From assembly GCA_933822405.4 (NCBI GenBank), contig CAKOGP040001557.1:248001-312000 (forward strand): a stretch of 64,000 nt of DNA, in the 5' to 3' direction. The DNA is from Cylindrotheca closterium (lineage: Eukaryota > Bacillariophyta > Bacillariophyceae > Bacillariales > Bacillariaceae). The position numbers and the translations under genes are program-made. The notes under the pieces were generated by a model. It was given only the letters and a program-made list of their open reading frames with translations, did no database searches and was not told where the DNA came from. Each line of letters begins with the position of its first letter. Position 1 is the first letter of the stretch. Below are positions 44,101 through 55,646 of this stretch, one piece after another.

Positions 44101-45567
44101 AAACTAGTGCTACAAATGAAGCAAAAACGATCGCCTTGCAAACTGAACGAACGCAACTGGCTGGCGAGAACGAAATGTATGCTTCCATCCAAGCGGAACT
44201 GGAGACTCGTTTGTCGGATGCCACAAGACTTATTGACTCGTCCCTCCCAAGAATCAAGGAGTTGGAGGCAAAGGTGGAGGGGCTGAACAAGGATGTTACT
44301 GGCCGTGACATTGTACTGAATGAGATGGGCAAGGAGAGAGTCGGACTGACGGAAAAGGTGAAAGTTCTCAATAACGCCGTTGAATTCTGGGTCCAGAAGT
44401 GTTCGGATCTCGAATCGGCACCAGAAGTAGCAAAGGAGGAAGAAAAGTCCGGAAACTCGGATGGTCTAATCGTTAGAGTGAAGGAACAGCTACTGCGACT
44501 ATCAGATGTCAAGGCAGAGGTTATGCAACAGCTCTTCCGCACGGCTGGCAGTGTGGATTATGAATTGTCGACACCGGCTGCCGAGACGTCTGACGAAATT
44601 CTGGCCGACATTGAGGATCTGCACTATGTGTTGGATACCACGAGACAGTTCATTGTGGCCTCTCGAGAGGCTACCATGAATTTGGACCGAACGATTGAGT
44701 CGTTGCGAGATGAAAAGTCATTGCTCGTGACGAGGAATACTGCCTTGGAACGAATTATTGAAGAGCAACGTTCGCAAAGCAACCAATTCGAGCAACTTCT
44801 TTCGGTAAGTGGAGCATGAACCGTTTTCTCGTTGTTTCAATATGCATCTCTGACAGTTTATGTTTTGTGTAAAGACCATGAGGGTGATCCCGTGTAACGG
44901 CAGCGTGGGGTCCTTTTCTGTGGCTGTGCAATCCAGAGCCGTTCAAACGGAGCCCACTGAAGAGGGTCAGAGCATCGGAATTCAAACTGCAGAGCACGAT
45001 GGCAAAGATGCCAACATCATTTCGGACCGAGATCGAGTCAGGAATGAACACGAGCGTCTTCGTAGCCAGCTTGACCGCCAGGACGATGACGTGGACCGCT
45101 CCTTGTCCCCGATATCCGAAATCAACACGAACGACGATAACATGTCAAATCTATCCTGGACGGAACTCTCCGAAGTAGACAGCAAGAATGACAGCTTGAA
45201 GCAATTTCCTGCATGTGACGACATATCCGATCTATCACAAGGTTCCTCTCTGGAACCAATCAATTCTTTCCTTTGGAAGGAACATGCGGAGGAAGAAGAG
45301 GCTTCCTATTCCATTGCGGCACAGCCTCCCTCTGCACAGTTAGAGACCATCGCATCTGCCGAGTCCTTTCAACAATTGAGGACCCCTCGAGTCTCCAATT
45401 CAACCCATCCAGAGAGGATTGGCCGTCAACAAGAGCCTCCTGAATACTGCATTACCCTTGGCGCCTTGAGTCCAGCAGCTCGTGAGGAACCATCTCCTAT
45501 TGATCGATATGCGATTGAGGAAAGTTCCGAATTTGGGAAAGATAGAACCAAGTTTGCTTTTGTTTAG
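41112..45567 (+). CDS. Very long coiled-coil protein
   Basis: Exon 1 is 41112-44804 (1231 codons). The donor is TCG|GTAAGT. The acceptor is 44874 (AAAG) or 44856 (GACAG); both keep frame, giving 1461 or 1467 residues. The N-terminal 180 residues are Ser/Thr/Lys-rich and basic. Most of 180-1210 is heptad-rich coiled coil (e.g. KLQEAANRKEKLANELTEHR). The C-terminal exon is acidic and Ser-rich, with VQTEPTEEGQSIGIQT. There are no SMC ATPase, kinesin or myosin motifs. Likely a structural scaffold (golgin, centrosomal or cytoskeletal). The two exons could be two genes, but the frame-keeping splice favours one. Confidence 0.75.
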
Positions 45568-46110
45568 AAGATTATAATGATGATGGAGTTTATCTTTTGT
45601 CCTCGTTGTCATCATTATGTAGCATAGGTGAAGTATACCGGTAGTTCGAGTGGCGTGGTGGTGGAAAAAAATTGTGACGGTCAGAAGTATCTTTTAGCGG
45701 CCTAGGAGATTTTTTACATCGTTACGGCCTACGGGATTTTCACTTCAATGAATGAATCTGAATCGGCCTCATTATTTCTCAAGTCGTCGTTTCTCTTCCT
45801 CTATAAGGGGAAGGAAGATACCATTCGTACCATACTACATTGACTTATGTTGATAATATCGTGTGATTAACACGGAGAAAGGTCTATCTCTAGTTTTACA
45901 AAATGTATAGAATACAGTATAGTTTGATGCTGATGCCCGTTCACGATATCCGGGGATCGATGGATGATAGCTGCCGCATACCTCCATCATTCAAAGGTCC
46001 AGATAGATGTTCCTCACATACTATCTCTCCTCATGATTGTTTGTTTGTTTCCACATACATACAGTATCGCACACCGTTTGGTTTCATCATCAAGCTTCGT
46101 CAGAAAGCAA
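45568..46110. other. Intergenic, 543 bp
   Basis: Contains TACCGGTA at 45636-45643. No gene seen. Confidence 0.5.
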
Positions 46111-46395
46111 TTATCGGCTGGCTCCAGAAGCGACAGATTCCTCATCTAGAAGATTGCTGTCACTGGATAGGTTGCTATTGGTCTGTTGTTGCATGCCATT
46201 GAAAACGTTGATAACGTTGTATTCCGCAGCAGTTTCTTGGGCCATTTCGAAATTCAGTTGCTTGTCACAGTCCCCCATGAAGCAGACTGGTCCGCAGTGT
46301 CCGTAAACCATGTCATTAATGGCCGAAGAGACTAGCATAACGCCTTCCTCCATAGGTCCAACACGAGAGATTTGCTTATCATTTGAAGGTGCCAT
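46111..46395 (-). CDS. Small orphan protein
   Basis: 94 residues from the ATG at 46395. Balanced composition with a Cys/Gly-rich centre (YGHCGPVCFMGDCDKQ) and an acidic Ser-rich tail (SSDSNLLDEESVASGASR). No signal peptide. The plus strand is also partly open here, so coding rests on composition and a proper ATG only. Not recognised. Confidence 0.5.
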   Translation of the reverse strand: MAPSNDKQISRVGPMEEGVMLVSSAINDMVYGHCGPVCFMGDCDKQLNFEMAQETAAEYNVINVFNGMQQQTNSNLSSDSNLLDEESVASGASR

Positions 46396-48944
46396 CTTGA
46401 TGAGTACGTATGAGTGTGATTGATTGTGTAAAATATGTGATAACCGCGTGGGATGGAAATTTACTCGATCGGATTGGGACTGGAATTTGTGTGACTGTGG
46501 TTCCCGTATTTAGACGTGTGTGTGGGCTAAATTTCCCGATCTTCATTCATGGAGGTTATATATACTTCAAACTGTCGTACTTCTCGTAGAAATTGAAGAT
46601 ACGTCACGCGTGTCGCACCCCCACAAACCGCCATTTTTCAACACCTACAAGACTTCTCAAAAACCTCTACAAGACAGGCTGGCTCAGATTCAACGAAAAA
46701 ACGTCACAAACGTGTCAATGTGACATTTTGGCACGGCAGCCAGTCTGTAAAAGACTTAGACAGTGACCTATTGGGTGGTACACCAACATGTCACAGCAAT
46801 CAACGGATTTTCTTGACTCTTGCGAATGACCCACGAGTAAAGTGGAGTCTAGTAGAAGAGTCATTGTAACACCGTTGACATCGACATCATCGTTGGCATC
46901 CAATACCGAAAGAACCATCGACGTGTTTGAAATCTTTGTGGGGTATTTTGGACAGCAACAATGGTTGTTTCCTCCTGCTGGATCACCCCCAGCATACCGC
47001 ATGCCAACGAGGATGAACATCGTCATCTGTTGACCTGAGTTTATATGCAATCAACACTTTCCAGACGTGAACTCTGGATTCATCCGTTTTCTTCGTTGTC
47101 CATCTTCAATCTGACGACGTTTTACTTGGAAGACCTTGCAGACACACCAAATCATTTCTTTTGCTTGGATAAATACTTATTCTACTTGTTTAGCAAACTC
47201 TAGGCTATTGCATGGAAGAAAATTTGAAGCTCTGATTCAGACAGAATATCTCCTGATGCGATCATTGCGACTATTAGTTGACAAATAAAACCAGGTGGTA
47301 GTCTCAATAAAAATGCCAAAATCTTCATCTCCTGGTATCTATTTTAATAAGCTTCTCTCTCGTTAACATCTGGTACCAAACAATGTAGACATATGGAACT
47401 AGCTGCCAAAGCAGACTATTGGAACCAAACACTGGTTTTCAAATTGTCAATAGAAAATTGTGGAAGGTCCAAAGAAACTTTGGTTACTATTAACTTTTCG
47501 TAGAAGCCGCGTCACATGAAGGGCAATGACAATGACTCAGAAGCTAAAAGACGTAGAGCCGACAGTAACAACCTTTCTTGGGCATCGCCAAGAGACTGCA
47601 CTAACGAGATTTTGGAAAATGCTCGACCTACCTGAATGGAACTTCATGTACTATGTACTAGTATCACCGGGCATTACTACCAGGTACGCGGCAGCTTTTT
47701 GAAATAGTTGATGATTCATTTCGGCAAGGTCGACATTCCCTCTAATAACTTGAGATACCATCTAGTCTAGTTTACAGAAGTTAATTCGTGCATTGGATCT
47801 GTTTTAAAAGAGATACCTGACGTACTAATAGAGCCATGGCACGGGTAGCAAAACTCCAACGCCTCTCGGTCTTACTCGATTGGAATAGGTACTGTAGATG
47901 GCTCGTTTCGGCAAGTTCGACATTGGCACAGCTACTTGCTACTTGCCTATCAGCGATAGCACCAAGTACAGAAACGAGCATTTTCAATCTTCATCTGATC
48001 AGACGTACACAAGTTCCATCAGACATAATACCACAAGGAGGTCGCTCACACACTCTGCAGAAGTTACTGTGGTGGTAGCGCTGTACGAGGAACGAGCTAC
48101 TGCTGGGTGAAGAGCGGAGAAAACGGAGTAATAAAGCGATGGCTCAACAACTGATCGAACATCTGCAGAAGCTTCTGCACAAAAACACCCAACGGACTAC
48201 CGGGTACATGTATGCATCTGTACCTTTGAAAACGCCACCTCCATACATTTGAAGTTTCGATACTCGGTCGGCACAGTACACGTTCCTGTTCAGTAAACTC
48301 CCAGTCAACAACGGTGAAATGACCGAAACATGGGCTCGTCTCACGAAGAAGTTCAAGTCGCCTTCGACGCCAAAGTATTTTTCTCTTTCTGTATTCTAGG
48401 ACTATGAAGTATGCTGTCATGTTTGGGTGCGTGATACCATCGGACATTAGTCACTTCAGTAGGAAAAGATTCGAATATTCGGGAAGACGAGCATGAAACG
48501 AAGAGCTCGTTTCACAAAGTTTGAAGTAGCCTCCGACATATATGAAGCTTGCGCGATACTTTATTCTCGGAAACGCATGCTTTTGTAATCAAATGAAAAT
48601 CCTACAATATGGGCTCCTTTGATGATCGATGGGGACTTTTTATTCTCCGTATCACTCAGCGACAAGGTAATTGCTCCGCACATAATATATAAAACAGCTG
48701 ACTCACTCAGTGGTAAAGTGCGAAACTAATGTGCCACCACATGTAATTAGGATTTATACATTTTATTTAAAAAAATTAATGTGATGAAATAAATACTTTT
48801 CTGCACAGGTTCCGGCACAGGTAAAACTACTACGTGTATAATACATGTTCCAGTCAGTTATAAAATACTTGGTACTTTCAGAAACCAATTTAGTCCTCAC
48901 ATTTCAGCATCACTCTTCGCGTGTTTATTCGTTGTCAAAATATC
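46396..48944. other. Long gene-poor region, 2.5 kb
   Basis: Only short frames. Two imperfect copies of CATTTCGGCAAGGTCGACATT (about 47717) and CGTTTCGGCAAGTTCGACATT (about 47901), and a second weak pair (CTCGTCTCACGAAGAAGTTC near 48333; CTCGTTTCACAAAGTTTGAA near 48506), suggest decayed dispersed repeats. GGTACC-type motifs occur at 47372 and 47681. No gene supported. Confidence 0.45.
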
Positions 48945-49622
48945 ATGTTATCTCTCGACGAAACACTAAGGCTCAATAACGAAGGCGTGGCCCTATTCCG
49001 GGCCAATGAACCATCTAGGGCTGCTGAGAAACTGCACTCGTCACTTATTGGAGCAAGATCCCTCATTCATCGAGGAACAGCAGCAGCAGATCACCCCAAC
49101 GCACCAGACCTCCTGCAATCATACTGTGAAGAATCTCAACATCACGATTGCTGCAGCAAAGATCGAAATGAATTCTTTCTCTTCTTGCGGGCATTCGCTT
49201 TCAGAGGAGTACCTGAACAACAGGGAGGATCGACACAAGCAGCGCTATGTGTTTATAGTGCGGGTATTCTTTTCAATCTTGCCATCTTGCATCACAAGCA
49301 CTGGATGAAAGACGGGTCACCTGCCTTTCTGGACAAGGCAGTCGTCTTTTACCACACAGTTCTTCAGATAATTCAAGCGAATGGCGCCTATGAGCACATC
49401 CCAACGCTGCTTCTTCTAGTTTTGGTCACGTGCAACAATTTGGCTCAAATCGAACTCGAAAAGGGTATGGTTGAAAACGTAAACCAGCATCTCCGTTACA
49501 TGACTGGAATTTTGTATACAAGGAAAAGAACGCTTCTCATGACGCTAACAAGGATTGAAGTCGAAGGCCTCTTATCCAACGTCTTATCAGGAGGCCGTCT
49601 GAGTACAGCTCTGGCAGCGTAG
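48945..49622 (+). CDS. TPR-like protein, tandem copy 1
   Basis: 225 residues from the ATG at 48945, which aligns with copy 2. Helical throughout, with a TPR-like first pair (LNNEGVALFRANEPSRAAEK) and later YSAGILFNLAILHHKHW, AVVFYHTVLQII and LVTCNNLAQIELEKGMVE, each A-type helix matching the TPR W-L-G-A spacing loosely. It contains a CCSKDRNEFF element. TPR-type helical repeats mediate protein interactions; this family is common in diatoms with no known role. No introns, no signal peptide. Confidence 0.75.
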   Translation: MLSLDETLRLNNEGVALFRANEPSRAAEKLHSSLIGARSLIHRGTAAADHPNAPDLLQSYCEESQHHDCCSKDRNEFFLFLRAFAFRGVPEQQGGSTQAALCVYSAGILFNLAILHHKHWMKDGSPAFLDKAVVFYHTVLQIIQANGAYEHIPTLLLLVLVTCNNLAQIELEKGMVENVNQHLRYMTGILYTRKRTLLMTLTRIEVEGLLSNVLSGGRLSTALAA

Positions 49623-50341
49623 CCAGTTCGCATTCATCTTTTTAGAAAACCAATTTTTATTCTAACATAATTACACTATTATACATTGTTGCGAGGAGTA
49701 CCGGTACTGTACCAAGTACCTGGTTCGCTACTGTTCGAAACAAGGGGGTGACGATTATGTGTGTGCACCACCCTCTTTTTAAAATACTGGTATATTGGAA
49801 TTAGTGGAAGAGGAGCTCGAAAGAGGAGCGCGAACAAGGAGCTCGAAAAAAGGCAAAGTTAATCGCTTTCGACATTTTGAACGATCCATCGGAGAAAGTA
49901 GTCATAGCGTAGTTCAATAAGAAGTTATTTTAATATTACGTGCTCCTCTGTTTGGCCGTTTCACGGGTTCAAATTTTGCAATTTCATAAATTCCAGAGTT
50001 CTCGGTGTAATTCAATTCACCATGACAGACAATACTTTATCCGGTAGTACGACCAGACATTGCGGATTCATAACGACATCGTGCGAAACGGAGCGCGGCG
50101 ACACAAATGTGCCGGCTAAACCCTAATTGTGGATTTCAAGTGAAGGAATCCAAGACAAAAAAGCTTCTTTCCACAATGCGACGTGTTTCCAAATTCTGAA
50201 ACTTCTTCCACCTTTCCACCGGAACATCCAAAATAAATAGGTGCTTGAGAATCACAAATATAAAATACTAGACCAACAGTGCCAATTGCCAATTCAACAA
50301 GCTCCCACAATCATAATTTATATTACTCGAAAATAAAAAAC
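49623..50341. other. Intergenic, 719 bp
   Basis: Contains GTACCGGTACTGTACCAAGTACCTGG at 49698-49723 (palindromic cluster) and a GAGCTCGAAA direct repeat near 49808-49850. No gene seen. Confidence 0.5.
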
Positions 50342-51025
50342 ATGCTATCTCTCGACGAAACACTAAGGCTCAATAACGAAGGTGTGGCCCTATTCCAGGC
50401 CAACGAACCCTCCAGGGCTGCCGAAAAACTGCACTCATCACTTATTGGAGCAAGATCCCTCATTCATCGTAGAGCTCAAGCAGATCAAGAAATCAGCAGT
50501 AATCCAAATGCACCACACCTTCTGCAGTGCTGTGCAACATCTCGAACGCGGGCTTGCTGCAGCAAAGATCGAAACGAATTCTTCCTTTACTTGCGCGCAT
50601 TCGCTTTCAGAGAAGAACCTGAAGGCGAGGGACGATCGATGCAAGCGCTATCTGTTTACAGTGCAGGCATTCTTTTTAATCTTGCCATCTTGTATCACAC
50701 GCGCTGGATGAAAAACGGGTCACCTTCCCTTCTGGACAAGGCAGCCGTTTTTTATAGTACACTTCTTCAGATAATTCAAGCAAACGATGGCTTTGAGCAC
50801 AATCCAGAGTTGCTACTTCTAGCTTTTGTCACCTGCAACAATTTGGCTCAAATCGAACTTGAGAGGGGTATGGTTGAAGACTTCAATCAGCATCTCCGTT
50901 ACATGACTCGAATTTTGTATACAACGAAGAGAACGCTAGTTGTGACGCTACCAACAAGGGAGTTTGAAGGCCTTTTCTCCAACACTTTATCAGCAGGCCG
51001 TTTGAGTACAGCTGCAGCAGCATGA
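50342..51025 (+). CDS. TPR-like protein, tandem copy 2
   Basis: 227 residues from ATG 50342. It shares the first about 40 codons with copy 1 almost base for base (MLSLDETLRLNNEGVALF), then is similar but diverged, with different lengths in the variable segment around residues 45-70. The LVTCNNLAQIELE region is also shared (FVTCNNLAQIELE). Direct tandem duplicate with a spacing of about 1.4 kb. Confidence 0.75.
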   Translation: MLSLDETLRLNNEGVALFQANEPSRAAEKLHSSLIGARSLIHRRAQADQEISSNPNAPHLLQCCATSRTRACCSKDRNEFFLYLRAFAFREEPEGEGRSMQALSVYSAGILFNLAILYHTRWMKNGSPSLLDKAAVFYSTLLQIIQANDGFEHNPELLLLAFVTCNNLAQIELERGMVEDFNQHLRYMTRILYTTKRTLVVTLPTREFEGLFSNTLSAGRLSTAAAA

Positions 51026-51443
51026 TAGGCACACGTGTATTTCGCATGCATTTTAGATAAAGCCAATGTAAACTACATTATTTTGAAGAGTACCATTTTT
51101 GTAGTTCTGCATACAGTATGTGATGTGAAGAGTGAAGAAGCATGATTACATGTGACGTTTCGGACTCACCCGCATGATCACGTGTGACGTAACCTACTGT
51201 AGCAAGTCGTTGTGGTCGAATATAATGTTTTGTATAAAATATACAAGTATTCGTCCGGACAAATGATCCAGATATGATCGACTATGGATGCAATATTCGA
51301 CGAAATTGATAGCCAAAATCAACCACCTGTGCAAGCAACTTCACCACAAACCGACACTATTCGGGTTTTCCACATCATGTTTTGAGACTGTATTGGGCAT
51401 CACTTTTGAATTTTCCATTCCAAGAAACAACAAAATAAGATAA
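51026..51443. other. Intergenic, 418 bp
   Basis: No gene is seen. TGACG-type motifs occur twice (near 51152 and 51185), each after GTGACGT. Confidence 0.45.
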
Positions 51444-52004
51444 ATGAATTCGCAATCAAGTCCTTTGAACAAGGAGGAGTCCTCCCACGACCAAAGAATC
51501 CACGTATCAAGCAACATGGAACCAGATGTTGCCCAGCAGTTCATTGCTGAAATTGGGTTTTCTTCGTTTTTCTACCCCACATCGAATGCACCTCGACAAC
51601 AAAACAGAAATAAGGAACATGCATCACCAAATTCTGAGAGAATCGCGCCGTCTTCTTCTCCCATTGCTTTTGGACAGAGAATTAATGGGTACAACGTTCT
51701 AGACTCCTTTCAACTTGTGAAGGATCAAAATGGATTGTCATGGTGGTATGATACCTCGGACGACTCGGATGACGATACGGAGCAGCAAAGATGTCATCTC
51801 ACGCGGGATATCAACACGAAGGCGAGGAAAAACCAGAGAACGACGACAGACATTGATTTGGATTGGCTAAGTCTATTTGAACGGGTACCTCAAGGCATTG
51901 GGGCATCCTACTCAACCCCTCCAGGTTTAGCTGCTACCAGCTACCAGCATAAGGCTTCCAATACATTCCTCTTCGCGAAAATGATTCCACAACAACTGAT
52001 TTGA
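51444..52004 (+). CDS. Hypothetical acidic protein
   Basis: 186 residues, intronless. Low-complexity N-terminus rich in Ser/Asn/Gln, a short hydrophobic patch (FIAEIGFSSFFYPT), an Asp-rich segment (SDDSDDDTEQQ) and a conserved-looking LDWLSLFERVPQG. No recognised domain. Coding support is the long frame and a good ATG. Confidence 0.55.
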   Translation: MNSQSSPLNKEESSHDQRIHVSSNMEPDVAQQFIAEIGFSSFFYPTSNAPRQQNRNKEHASPNSERIAPSSSPIAFGQRINGYNVLDSFQLVKDQNGLSWWYDTSDDSDDDTEQQRCHLTRDINTKARKNQRTTTDIDLDWLSLFERVPQGIGASYSTPPGLAATSYQHKASNTFLFAKMIPQQLI

Positions 52005-52156
52005 CGATATTCGCAAAGCTGAACAGAAAAGTTTTGTTTGCGCGGCCGATGTTCCATCACCAGAGTCCTAATAATGTGCTAGAAATGCTATTTTAATGCA
52101 TTAGCTACTGGCCCTATAGACGATTGACACTACAATTGGATGGTTCACAAAGCTCG

Positions 52157-53644
52157 CTATGGGTCCCCGGTTCTTGCATTATCATTCGAACTGTTAAAAA
52201 AGATTTCATCCATGATGAATTCGAAGTCCTTGTGGACCGCCGTAACATCATCTGAAATGGAAATCGTCTCGTTGATGATTTCATCATCAAACGAAAGATT
52301 AACATCCGGCATTTGTTCGAAGTTACTGTCGTTGTCATCGTCGTCATCGAGTTCGGAGTTTGTTTCTGAAATGGGCTGCAATGTCGAGAAACTAGAGCTT
52401 CGACGTATCCTCATGGGAGAATCTCTGCCCTTTCTCTTCCGCTGAACTTTCAAAGGCCGACCTATGGGTGGCAATTGCAACTGGATTGGCGGAGGTGGAA
52501 GATCCTGTACCCTAGCATCCAGGGAATAAGTCCAATGTTCACCGGCGTCATTTTCAGGCGGCAGTTCCATTTCTTCCGTGCTAGCCATCAATGTCAAAGG
52601 CACGTCATATTCGTCATTATCATCACTGCTAGAATTCCGACGACCTGGAAAACTATCAGTGCTACATTCTTCAAGGTCAAACGGAAGATTCGTAATTTTG
52701 ACGCTAGGGGACGACGTTCTTTCCTTCTTGTTTCGCATCATTACGATGGCAATTCCAAGGCAAAGCAGCGTGGACAGTGAGACGATGGTAGTCATGGCCG
52801 CAATCCCCAAAGTTTGCTTGGCTTTTATTCTAGTAGCATCATTTGGCTTGGTAAACTGTATTCGTTCCCCAACATACCCCAGATTGGTGACATCTTGCAC
52901 AAAAAATTTCGATGGGCCCGTTTCCATTTGCTCCTTGATGACAGACTTTATGTATTCCTGAACAAAGACGGCATCTTGTGGTTCCCCGCGGTATTTCACC
53001 GTCATGATTGCCGTAACAGGAAAACATTCACTCGTCTTTGAGTCATATGAGAGACTGTTGCAGTCACCTACATTATTGACGGATCGATTGATTCATTCAT
53101 TGAGGTCAGAGAATATCACATGCACAAACATTCTGTTTCTCATCTATAAACACCATTCAAACTCACCTATTTCACCCGGACGATCCTTTGGTAAACTTCG
53201 AATACCATATATTGTTGTTGGATAATATAGAGCCTGATTCAAGCTTCGCCGTCGTTGATGATTCCCGTTCCGAGGCCGCATGCTAGCATCTTCAAACTGG
53301 TAGTCAAAATTGCATTGCTTCGATAATCCCGTCCACTCAGCCACTTGTTCCAAAAGACTCCACTGCATCGCCAGTACATTGTCGTCTTGATTGGAGTTTA
53401 TGGCAGTAGCCACCTCATAATCAAACTGCACCATGGTTGACGAGGTCACCCATTGCGGATTCTTATCACATTGATAGGACAATGGAAATTGTGTCACAGG
53501 GTCACGCTCAATCTTGACATCCTCTTGACAATCCTCGCAATTGGAAGCCCAGTGTGAATTTCCAACAAACTCTTCATCCCCTCGAAGTAGTTTGCGCACT
53601 GGATAGATGGGATGTTCTTGATGGTGTCTGCTGTATGCTGTCAT
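52157..53644 (-). CDS. Single-pass membrane protein with Cys-containing outer domain
   Basis: Exons 53644-53167 and 53067-52157 (99-bp intron, phase 1) give 462 residues. The N-terminal 240 residues contain spaced Cys (CEDCQED, YQCDKN, KQCNFDY, DCNSLSY, SECFPV) and the pattern ALYYPTTIYG. One transmembrane segment (TIVSLSTLLCLGIAIVMM) is followed by a basic stop (RNKK) and an acidic, Ser-rich cytosolic tail. No N-terminal signal peptide is seen, so an upstream exon may be missing. Same layout as the gene at 57430. Role unknown. Confidence 0.7.
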
Positions 53645-53944
53645 TTATTGTCTAGGATTGTATTGTATTGTATTGGAAGATAAAATAGTTGACAAGAATG
53701 ATGAAACCGCAAACAATGATGAATTTATCTGGCTTTGGCGATGAAAATCCATTCACTTTTGTTGGGACCAGCAGGGTGTGATGTGAGTTACCAGCATATA
53801 GGCATCGCGTATTATGAAGGAGCGAGAGTTTTCAAAAATTTGAAAATAACAATAGTTGACTACTTCGAATGCCACTGCAAGCAAAATTGAAAAAGTTTAT
53901 TGAGTTTTATTGAATGACTATTTTAAAATTCTTGTACCTGAAAG
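53645..53944. other. Intergenic, 300 bp
   Basis: Divergent spacer between the membrane protein gene and BspA-LRR copy 2. No gene seen. Confidence 0.45.
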
Positions 53945-55334
53945 ATGGAGGTAAATGACTACCGATTCCAGGGCAACGAGGGCGAAGAAGTACCAAAACT
54001 TGTGCAAAAGCTGATTGTCAATCCAGCGGTCCAGGTTTTGCCTAATGAACAGTGCAATAATTGTGAAATTTTGCGGGAACTTCAAACTGTCTCTCCTTGA
54101 AGGATGAATCAATCAAGATTGGGGAATCGGCGTTTTCTCGGTATGCTCCAGCTTGTTGGAAATCAAGATTGGTAGCAGGCAGCGTAGAATACATTGGACA
54201 AACTTCATTTGAGCAATGCACACTCCTGAGGAAGGTAGAGTTTGTACCTTCGTCGTCTTCGGCACATCAGCTAAAGGAAATTGGACATCTCGCCTTTCGT
54301 TTCTGTTTTGCACTACAAAGAGTCGAGATCCCCTCGTCTGTTAACATGATTGGCAACTTTGCCTTCTACAGCTGTATCGCCTTGGTAGAAGCAATTCTTA
54401 CGGCAACGTCCATATTGGAGATTCCCTGGTGGGGGTTCTTTGAATGTGACTCCCTTCAAACTGTGAGCCTACCGAACTCATTGGAGCGAATTGGGCGCGG
54501 CGGATTCAATAAATGCAGTCGCTTGGTTACAGTGACAATTCACCTGGATTCAAAACCGATCGACATTGAAGATAAAGCCTTCCGTGGCTGCAGTGCTCTT
54601 GCAAACCTTGTGCTTCCGAAAGGTTCCAGAGCCGAATGAACCAAACAGTTTCAAGAAGAATACACTATTACAAGATTGCTTCGGCGAAGCAGCAGAGTCC
54701 ACTGTCGCCGGTTTGGTTCACCGCTTTGACTCTTCTCCTGTACACAAGATATGCTACGACCATTCCGCGACCACTGCTCAGGAGCTGCGACAGTGCATCG
54801 AGGACCAAGATGAGACGGAATCGCTAATGTATGATGACTTTGGAATGACCCCATTTCACGTCCTCTTCTCGACGCCTGAGCCAAGCGAAGAGCTTCTGCA
54901 GGTCCTTTTAGACAAGTTTCCGTACTATGATCTTGGCTGGGAAGATGCCAATGATAACGTGGCGATGGATTACCTGGTGGCCAACTGGACTCGGGAAAAC
55001 AAGGTATTGCTGCAGATGGCCCTGCAAAGCTGGATGATTGATCGATTGGAGCCCCCTCGTGAATTTATTAGCTGAAGATGACGAGGCACGCAGGTGGATG
55101 GTATTCACAGAAGCATGCTCAATCTTGAAAGAGTACGAAAATGTGGAAAATACATCCATATTGGAAATGGCCTTGTGGAAAGGGCAACTCAAGCGCGGAT
55201 GGCACAACGATGGTGCCAAGCGACGGGCTCTAGACCGAGGACAGTGTAGATGTATTTGTGGATCGAACGTTGTGATTCCGATTGTATTGGATTTCTTGGG
55301 AATCGGACAATCTTCGTCCATTTCAGACGATTAA
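53945..55334 (+). pseudogene. BspA-type LRR gene, copy 2 (multiple frameshifts)
   Basis: Starts ATGGAGGTA at 53945 and reads MEVNDYRFQGNEGEEV, but meets TGA near 54098. LRR codons continue in other frames: IKIGESAF; then after a shift near 54160 VEYIGQTSF through LVLPKGSRAE*; a further shift near 54640 gives LLQDCFGEAAES to REFIS*; a last shift near 55060 gives LAEDDEARRW to the TAA at 55334. At least four frame changes relative to copy 1, so it cannot make the family protein. Confidence 0.85.
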
Positions 55335-55646
55335 AAATAACCAGGTGTGCATTGATTACATAGTAGTCCTATTAGTAGACTGTAGATAATATAATGATTG
55401 CTTGGAGAACGGAATGGTGCCTTACTCTTGTCCCCGCATGCTACAGTATAGTGGAGATTTGACATCGGCAACCTTTATATCATCCAATCCAATGCCAATC
55501 CAATGAGGCCGCAAAAAATGAAGAAAGTGGACTACTTCGACTGATCACAAGCCATCAAACATCGAGGCATTTTATATTTTCAAGTCAGGAGGACGGGAGA
55601 TGAATGATGAATGATGAATGACTTCCGGTACCAGTTAACCTGAAAG
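55335..55646. other. Intergenic, 312 bp
   Basis: Contains CCGGTACCAG at 55625-55634, just upstream of BspA-LRR copy 3. Otherwise no feature. Confidence 0.5.

Noticed and set aside
46715..47050. 111-codon minus-strand frame
   Set aside because: Starts at TTG, no recognised features, and no splice signals linking it to a better start.
48700..48760. CTCACTCAGTGGTAAAGTGC, like a tRNA D-arm
   Set aside because: No GGTTCRA T-arm or acceptor stem pairing follows at the right distance.
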